A stretch of DNA of 9,915 nt from Actinomycetota bacterium. Lineage in GTDB: Bacteria; Actinomycetota; Thermoleophilia; UBA2241. The stretch lies in the NCBI GenBank assembly GCA_003132645.1, contig PKYM01000155.1, forward strand, positions 2,054 to 11,968. The letters run 5' to 3'. The notes beneath the pieces were generated by a model that worked only from the letters and a program-made list of their open reading frames with translations, made no database searches and was not told the origin of the DNA. Both the position numbers and the translations under genes were made by a program. Positions within the stretch are counted from its first letter, which is position 1; the number at the start of each line of letters is the position of its first letter. Below, piece after piece: positions 6,701-9,915 of this stretch.

Positions 6701-8206
6701 ATGCCTCCTGTGGTCACCGTGGGCGTCGACGCGCCGCCGCCGCTGGCACGGAAGGCCGCCTGGGTGCTCACGACCCTGCTGGCCGCCTGTGGCGCGCGCG
6801 CCGAGGTGCTGTACGACTGTGGCCCCGACGATGCCCGCGCCGCATCGTGTGCGCTCGCCTACGCCGCCCGGCCCCTGCCCGGCGTGCCCACCCTGCCGCT
6901 CTCCCCTGAGGCGCACGAGCTGATCGCCGCGCGCCTACCGCTACCCGGCGGCTCCTTCGCCGCCATCGACGTCGGCGCGGTCAGCCTCGCCGGCGCGTTC
7001 CCGGTCACGCCCGACGGCGGCGACCCCGCGGCGCCGTCGTTTGCCGTGCCGTTCGACCTCGTCGCCTCGGCCTTCGTGCTGCTGGCCGCCTGGGACGAGC
7101 TCACCTCACCGGCGCGCGACGCCCACGGCCGCTTCCCCTTTGCCGCGAGCACCTTCGCTACCGAACCGCTGCTCGCCATCGGGCGGCCCCCCGTCGACCA
7201 GTATGTCGGCGTCGTGCGCGGCCTGGTCGATGCGCGCCTGGCCGCCCTCGGCCGGCCGCCGCTCAAGCCGCCGCAGTGGGGCGCGGACGAGCGCTTCGCG
7301 CTCGCCCTGACCCACGACGTCGACGACCTCAGACGCTGGATACTGCGCGGCTTGCTGGCTACGGGCAACGACCTCGCCGCGGCCGCCCGCGGCGGCCGCC
7401 TCCCCCGCGGGCACGTCGTGCGCAGCGACCTCGCCCGCCTCGGCGTCGCCGGCGACGGGCCGTACGGCCAGGACCCCTACCGCACCGTCCTGACGCTGCT
7501 GGAGCGCGAAGGCCGTCTCGGCGCGAGCTCCACCTTCTTCGTGCTGGCCGGCCACAGTCACCCCAACGACGGCCTGCAGCCCGAGGTCTACCAGCGTCGC
7601 GTGCCGGCCCTGCTGCGCCTGCTCGCCACCCACGAGCGTGAGATCGGCCTGCACGGCAACCACCGCGACGCCCACGACCCGGCGGCGCTCCAGGCCGACC
7701 ACGCCTCACTCGCCGAACGGGCGCGCGCGACGGTCGCCGGCGTGCGCTACCACTATCTGAAATGCCTCTACCACGACACGCTGCCGATGCTCGACGACGC
7801 GGGCTTCGCCTACGACACGAGCCTTGCCTTCGCCGAACACGAGGGCTGGCGTTGCGGGTTCTCGCATCCCTTCCACCCCTACGACGTGGCCCGCGAGCGG
7901 CAGCTCGACATAGTCGAGCTGCCGCTCGCGCTCATGGACTCGACTCTGCAGGACGTGAAGTACCGCGGCCTGGCGCTGCCCCAGGCGCGCGAGGCGGCCC
8001 TGGCCGTCGCCCAGCGGCTGCGCGAGACCGGCGGCGGCTCGGCCGTGCTGTGGCACCACAACCGTTTCCATCCGCAGGCCGGCCACGGGTACGGCGACGT
8101 CTACTGGGACCTGCTCGACTGGGCACGCGGGAACGGCGGCGCGCTGCTGCCGGCGGGCGAGCTGGTGCGACGCTGGAAGACGCTCGCGGGGGAGACCGGG
8201 TGGTGA
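6701..8206 (+). CDS. Polysaccharide-deacetylase-family protein with extra N-terminal domain
   Basis: A 501-residue protein with two parts. Residues 1 to about 190 form an N-terminal domain with LPLSPEAHELIA, PFDLVASAFVLLAAWDEL (about 117-134) and RPPVDQYV, resembling the DUF7033-type domain found ahead of NodB-like domains. The second part is a polysaccharide-deacetylase (CE4/NodB-like) fold. Motif 1 is LTHDVDD (203-209), with Asp206 as base candidate and Asp208 as metal candidate. Motif 2 is EIGLHGNHRDAH (His318, His321, His325), not the canonical H-S/T-x-x-x-H. YHYLKCLYHDTLPMLDDAGFAYDTSLAF (351-378, shown in part) is the usual substrate-groove region, and VLWHHNRF (449-456) closes the core. 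CE4 enzymes remove N- or O-acetyl groups from sugars. I see no convincing signal peptide, so it probably acts on a cytoplasmic precursor. It begins 34 bases after the ATP-grasp stop without a clear Shine-Dalgarno; GTG 6698, directly before the ATG, is an alternative start. Confidence 0.88.
   Translation: MPPVVTVGVDAPPPLARKAAWVLTTLLAACGARAEVLYDCGPDDARAASCALAYAARPLPGVPTLPLSPEAHELIAARLPLPGGSFAAIDVGAVSLAGAFPVTPDGGDPAAPSFAVPFDLVASAFVLLAAWDELTSPARDAHGRFPFAASTFATEPLLAIGRPPVDQYVGVVRGLVDARLAALGRPPLKPPQWGADERFALALTHDVDDLRRWILRGLLATGNDLAAAARGGRLPRGHVVRSDLARLGVAGDGPYGQDPYRTVLTLLEREGRLGASSTFFVLAGHSHPNDGLQPEVYQRRVPALLRLLATHEREIGLHGNHRDAHDPAALQADHASLAERARATVAGVRYHYLKCLYHDTLPMLDDAGFAYDTSLAFAEHEGWRCGFSHPFHPYDVARERQLDIVELPLALMDSTLQDVKYRGLALPQAREAALAVAQRLRETGGGSAVLWHHNRFHPQAGHGYGDVYWDLLDWARGNGGALLPAGELVRRWKTLAGETGW
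7379..7399 (+). repeat. 9-bp perfect inverted repeat inside the deacetylase gene
   Basis: GCGGCCGCC (7379-7387) and GGCGGCCGC (7391-7399) pair perfectly around a 3-base loop, and each arm contains an 8-bp GCGGCCGC palindrome. It encodes the Ala/Arg/Gly-rich stretch between motif 1 and motif 2. It may reflect only codon bias for Ala and Arg. Confidence 0.6.
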
Positions 8207-8253
8207 GTCGGGTGACCGGCGCGACACACGACGAGGACCGTCGCGGCCCGTCT

Positions 8254-8261
8254 GATAGACT
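8254..8261 (+). promoter_or_regulatory. Candidate extended -10 promoter upstream of the PIG-L deacetylase gene
   Basis: TGATAGACT (from 8253) reads as an extended -10, with TAGACT at 8256-8261 fitting TAnnnT, in a locally less GC-rich spot within the largest gap of the rightward gene run. No good -35 box is visible at 16-18 bases. A start near 8268 would give a leader of about 96 bases that begins with the hairpins described separately. Confidence 0.3.
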
Positions 8262-8322
8262 CCTGGGCGCGACTCCGCGGGAGTCTGCCCGGCGCGGGTG
8301 CGCCGGCGCCGGGCCCGCGGGC
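8257..8322 (+). promoter_or_regulatory. Hairpin cluster in the 157-base gap before the PIG-L gene
   Basis: Three inverted repeats lie close together. GACTCC and GGAGTC (8271-8276 and 8280-8285) make a 6-bp stem with a GCG loop. The same GGAGTCT arm can instead pair with AGACTCC at 8257-8263, giving a competing 7-bp stem. GCCCGGCGC and GCGCCGGGC (8287-8295 and 8306-8314) make a perfect 9-bp stem with a 10-base loop. GCCCGCGGGC (8313-8322) is a 10-bp palindrome overlapping it. No T-run follows. This could be a T-less terminator of the upstream operon or a structured leader of the PIG-L gene. Confidence 0.6.
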
Positions 8323-8363
8323 GAGCAGACCAGCCCGACCACACCGACCAGGCAGGCCGTCCC

Positions 8364-9002
8364 ATGAATGCCGAGCAGTTCCGCAACGTCCTGGTCCTCG
8401 CGCCGCACACCGACGACGGCGAGTTCGGCTGCGGCGGCACCATGGCCCGCCTGATCGAGTCGGGCGCCGCCGTCACCTACGCCGCCTTCAGCACGGCGGC
8501 GCGTTCGGTGCCGCCCGACTTTCCCCGCGACATCCTGAAGACCGAGGTCCGCCAGGCCACGCAGCTTCTGGGCATCGACGAGGCTCACCTGCTGGTCTAC
8601 GACTTCGAGGTGCGCACGTTTCCTACCGTCCGTCAGGACATCCTCGAAGAGCTCATCGTCCTGCAGCAGCGTCTGCAGCCCGACTGCGTCTTCATGCCCG
8701 CGCTGGTCGATCTGCACCAGGACCACCAGACGATCGCCCAGGAGGGTCTGCGGGCCTTCAAGCGCACCACCGTACTGGCCTACGAGATCCCCTGGAACAA
8801 CCTCAACTTCAACCACCAGGCCTACGTGCGACTCGACGAACGCCACGTGCAGAAGAAGGTCGAAGCCCTCGCCTGCTACAAGTCGCAGCAGCATCGCAAC
8901 TACGTCCGCGAGGACTACATCCGCAACGTCGCCTTCACGCGCGCGATCGACGTCGGCTGCGACTACGCCGAGGTCTTCGAAGTCTACCGCTGGATCATCT
9001 AG
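8364..9002 (+). CDS. PIG-L / LmbE family deacetylase
   Basis: A 212-residue cytoplasmic protein matching the PIG-L (LmbE-like) family of zinc-dependent N-deacetylases, which act on GlcNAc linked to small molecules or lipids. VLVLAPHTDDGEFGCGGTM (9-27) is the family's first motif, usually PHPDDE. By family precedent His15 and Asp18 bind zinc and Asp17 is the general base. LVDLHQDHQTI (114-124) gives the third zinc ligand His121. The end, KKVEALACYKSQQ and AEVFEVYRW, agrees with a subfamily I associate with surface-polysaccharide loci, which also has HTDDGE in place of HPDDE; that link is from memory. ATG 8364 is chosen because the family's first strand begins right after it; an in-frame reading from 8298 would add only Arg/Asp-rich sequence lying over the hairpins. 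GGCAGG lies about 7 bases upstream. It is followed after 38 bases by an ATP-grasp gene. Confidence 0.92.
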   Translation: MNAEQFRNVLVLAPHTDDGEFGCGGTMARLIESGAAVTYAAFSTAARSVPPDFPRDILKTEVRQATQLLGIDEAHLLVYDFEVRTFPTVRQDILEELIVLQQRLQPDCVFMPALVDLHQDHQTIAQEGLRAFKRTTVLAYEIPWNNLNFNHQAYVRLDERHVQKKVEALACYKSQQHRNYVREDYIRNVAFTRAIDVGCDYAEVFEVYRWII

Positions 9003-9017
9003 CGCCGGCCCCGGCGC
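9002..9017 (+). repeat. Hairpin just after the PIG-L stop codon
   Basis: GCGCCGG (9002-9008) and CCGGCGC (9011-9017) are perfect 7-base inverted arms around two C bases, starting at the last base of the TAG stop. A second palindrome, CCGGCGCCGG (9011-9020), overlaps it, so alternative pairings exist. No T-run follows. It lies in the 38-base gap before the next gene's ribosome site and could modulate transfer of expression between the two genes, or be chance in GC-rich DNA. Confidence 0.5.
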
Positions 9018-9040
9018 CGGCCGACCAAAGCGAGAGGCCC

Positions 9041-9915
9041 GTGCCACTCAGACCGCTCAAGCTCGTCCTCACGGCGACCGGCTGCCCCGGCGCCGCGACG
9101 TTGATCGGCATGCTCAAGGCCGCCGGCGAGCGCGCGATCACGATCTTCGGCGTCGACGCGCGGCCCGACGCCATCGGCAGGTTCCTGTGTGACGGCTTCG
9201 AGACCGTACCGGCCGGCGCCTCGCCCGACTACATCCCCGCCCTGCTGCACATAGTCGAACGCGAGCGCCCCGACATACTGCTCGTGCAGTCGAGCCATGA
9301 GGTGGCCGCCGTCGCCGCCCACAGGTCCGCGTTCGAGCGGCTCGGCACAAAGACACTGGTGGCGAGCCCCGGGGCGATCGCCCTGTGCAACGACAAGGCC
9401 GTCATGCACGAGGCGCTGCGCGGCTCGCCGGTGCCGCAGCCCACGCTGCTCCTGCCCGCCAGTCTCGATGAGTTCATCGCCGGCGCCCGTCGGCTCGGTT
9501 ACCCGGGCAAGCCGGTCTGTTTCAAGCCGCCGGTGAGCAAGGGCTCGCGCGGGTTTCGCATCCTCTCGGCCGACATCGACAAGGTGCACGTCCTGCTGCA
9601 CGAGCGCCCCAGCAACCTCTACATGACCCTCGACGAATTCGCCGCCCTGTTCGCCGGCGTCGCGCCGTTTCCGACCCTGATGCTGATGGAGTACGTCGAG
9701 GGCGTCGAGTTCACCGTCGACGCCCTGATCGACCAGGGCGAGATCGTGCTCGCCCAGGTCAAGACGCGCGAGGCCGTCGACACCGGCCTGGCGATGGCCT
9801 TCAGGACGGTCGACCGGCCCGATCTGGTCGAGGTCTCGCGCCACATCTGCCGCACGCTCCACCTCGACTGGTTCGTGAACATCCAGTTCAAGGGCGACAG
9901 CCTGCTCGAGGTCAA
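9041..9915 (+). CDS. ATP-grasp domain protein, carbamoyl-phosphate-synthase/PylC-like (3' end outside window)
   Basis: An open frame of 291 codons that is cut off by the window edge. It begins with GTG preceded by GAGAGG three bases upstream. The next in-frame ATG (residue 24) would remove the conserved first strand, so GTG 9041 is preferred. The N-terminal pre-ATP-grasp domain has LVLTATGCPGAATLIGMLK (8-26), FGVDARPDAIGRF (36-48) and DILLVQSSHEVAA (78-90). The ATP-grasp core follows: SPGAIALCNDKAVMHEAL (109-126), VCFKPPVSKGSRGFRIL (159-175) with the nucleotide-binding Lys162 and the Gly-rich loop, MEYVEGVEFTVDAL (216-229), KTREAVDTG and FVNIQFKGDSLLEV (278-291). The last shown codon would precede the Asn of a metal-binding E-V-N motif. 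It resembles the CarB/PylC branch and not the COG3919-like protein at 5428-6666, so it is not a recent duplicate of it. Function is probably ATP-driven ligation to an amine; the substrate is unknown. Confidence 0.88.
   Translation, partial: MPLRPLKLVLTATGCPGAATLIGMLKAAGERAITIFGVDARPDAIGRFLCDGFETVPAGASPDYIPALLHIVERERPDILLVQSSHEVAAVAAHRSAFERLGTKTLVASPGAIALCNDKAVMHEALRGSPVPQPTLLLPASLDEFIAGARRLGYPGKPVCFKPPVSKGSRGFRILSADIDKVHVLLHERPSNLYMTLDEFAALFAGVAPFPTLMLMEYVEGVEFTVDALIDQGEIVLAQVKTREAVDTGLAMAFRTVDRPDLVEVSRHICRTLHLDWFVNIQFKGDSLLEV

Noticed and set aside
6752..6795. Lipobox-like LAAC after a short hydrophobic stretch in the polysaccharide-deacetylase-family protein
   Set aside because: The hydrophobic run is only about 10 residues and reads as an amphipathic helix of the N-terminal domain (WVLTTLLAACGARAEVLYD). 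It is not convincing as an export signal.
7932..9047. Minus-strand open frame (371 codons) opposite the PIG-L gene
   Set aside because: The plus strand carries clear zinc-enzyme motifs there; the minus translation has no domain and ends in Arg/Pro/Ser-rich sequence.
8999..9862. Minus-strand open frame (287 codons) at the right end
   Set aside because: The plus strand of the same region encodes an unmistakable ATP-grasp protein that simply lacks its stop codon within the window.

Overview
The window reads as chromosomal DNA of a very GC-rich bacterium. The GC content is high throughout, with G/C-ending codons, frequent GTG starts and genes that overlap at ATGA junctions. A high-GC Actinomycetota lineage fits best, because a secreted SpoIID-domain protein sits beside exopolysaccharide genes and nothing specific to lipopolysaccharide is visible. 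This is an inference from style and gene content; a Chloroflexota-like origin cannot be excluded. I see no rRNA, tRNA, insertion sequence, integrase or CRISPR array.

Layout. One gene reads leftward (48-1163) and encodes a secreted SpoIID/LytB-domain protein with a C-terminal beta-rich domain. A divergent intergenic region of 176 bases (1164-1339) separates it from seven genes that all read rightward. These are a GT4 glycosyltransferase (1340-2632), an O-antigen ligase/Wzy-type polymerase (2625-4196), a second GT4 glycosyltransferase (4193-5431), an ATP-grasp ligase (5428-6666), a polysaccharide-deacetylase-family protein (6701-8206), a PIG-L/LmbE-type deacetylase (8364-9002) and a second, unrelated ATP-grasp protein that runs off the right edge (9041-9915). 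The first four rightward genes overlap by 4-8 bases and the fifth follows after 34 bases, so they look like one operon. A 157-base gap with a possible promoter and stable hairpins precedes the PIG-L gene, so the last two genes may form a separately controlled unit.

How the genes may work together. The glycosyltransferases and the polymerase point to building and polymerising a surface or exopolysaccharide. The other four genes form two adjacent pairs, each with one predicted deacetylase and one ATP-grasp enzyme. Deacetylases can expose a free amine, and ATP-grasp enzymes join carboxylates to amines (or other nucleophiles) using ATP. The locus may therefore make a glycan, or a glycan precursor, whose amino groups are acylated with an amino acid or other acid. 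That is the most interesting hypothesis here and it is an inference from domain content and order. Initiating glycosyl-1-phosphate transferase, flippase and chain-length genes are not in the window and would have to lie outside it.

Structural signals that need explaining are a perfect 19-bp GC-only inverted repeat inside the 3' end of the first ATP-grasp gene, a cluster of hairpins upstream of the PIG-L gene, an in-frame 24-bp duplication at the end of the polymerase gene, and a tandem 10-mer inside the second glycosyltransferase gene.
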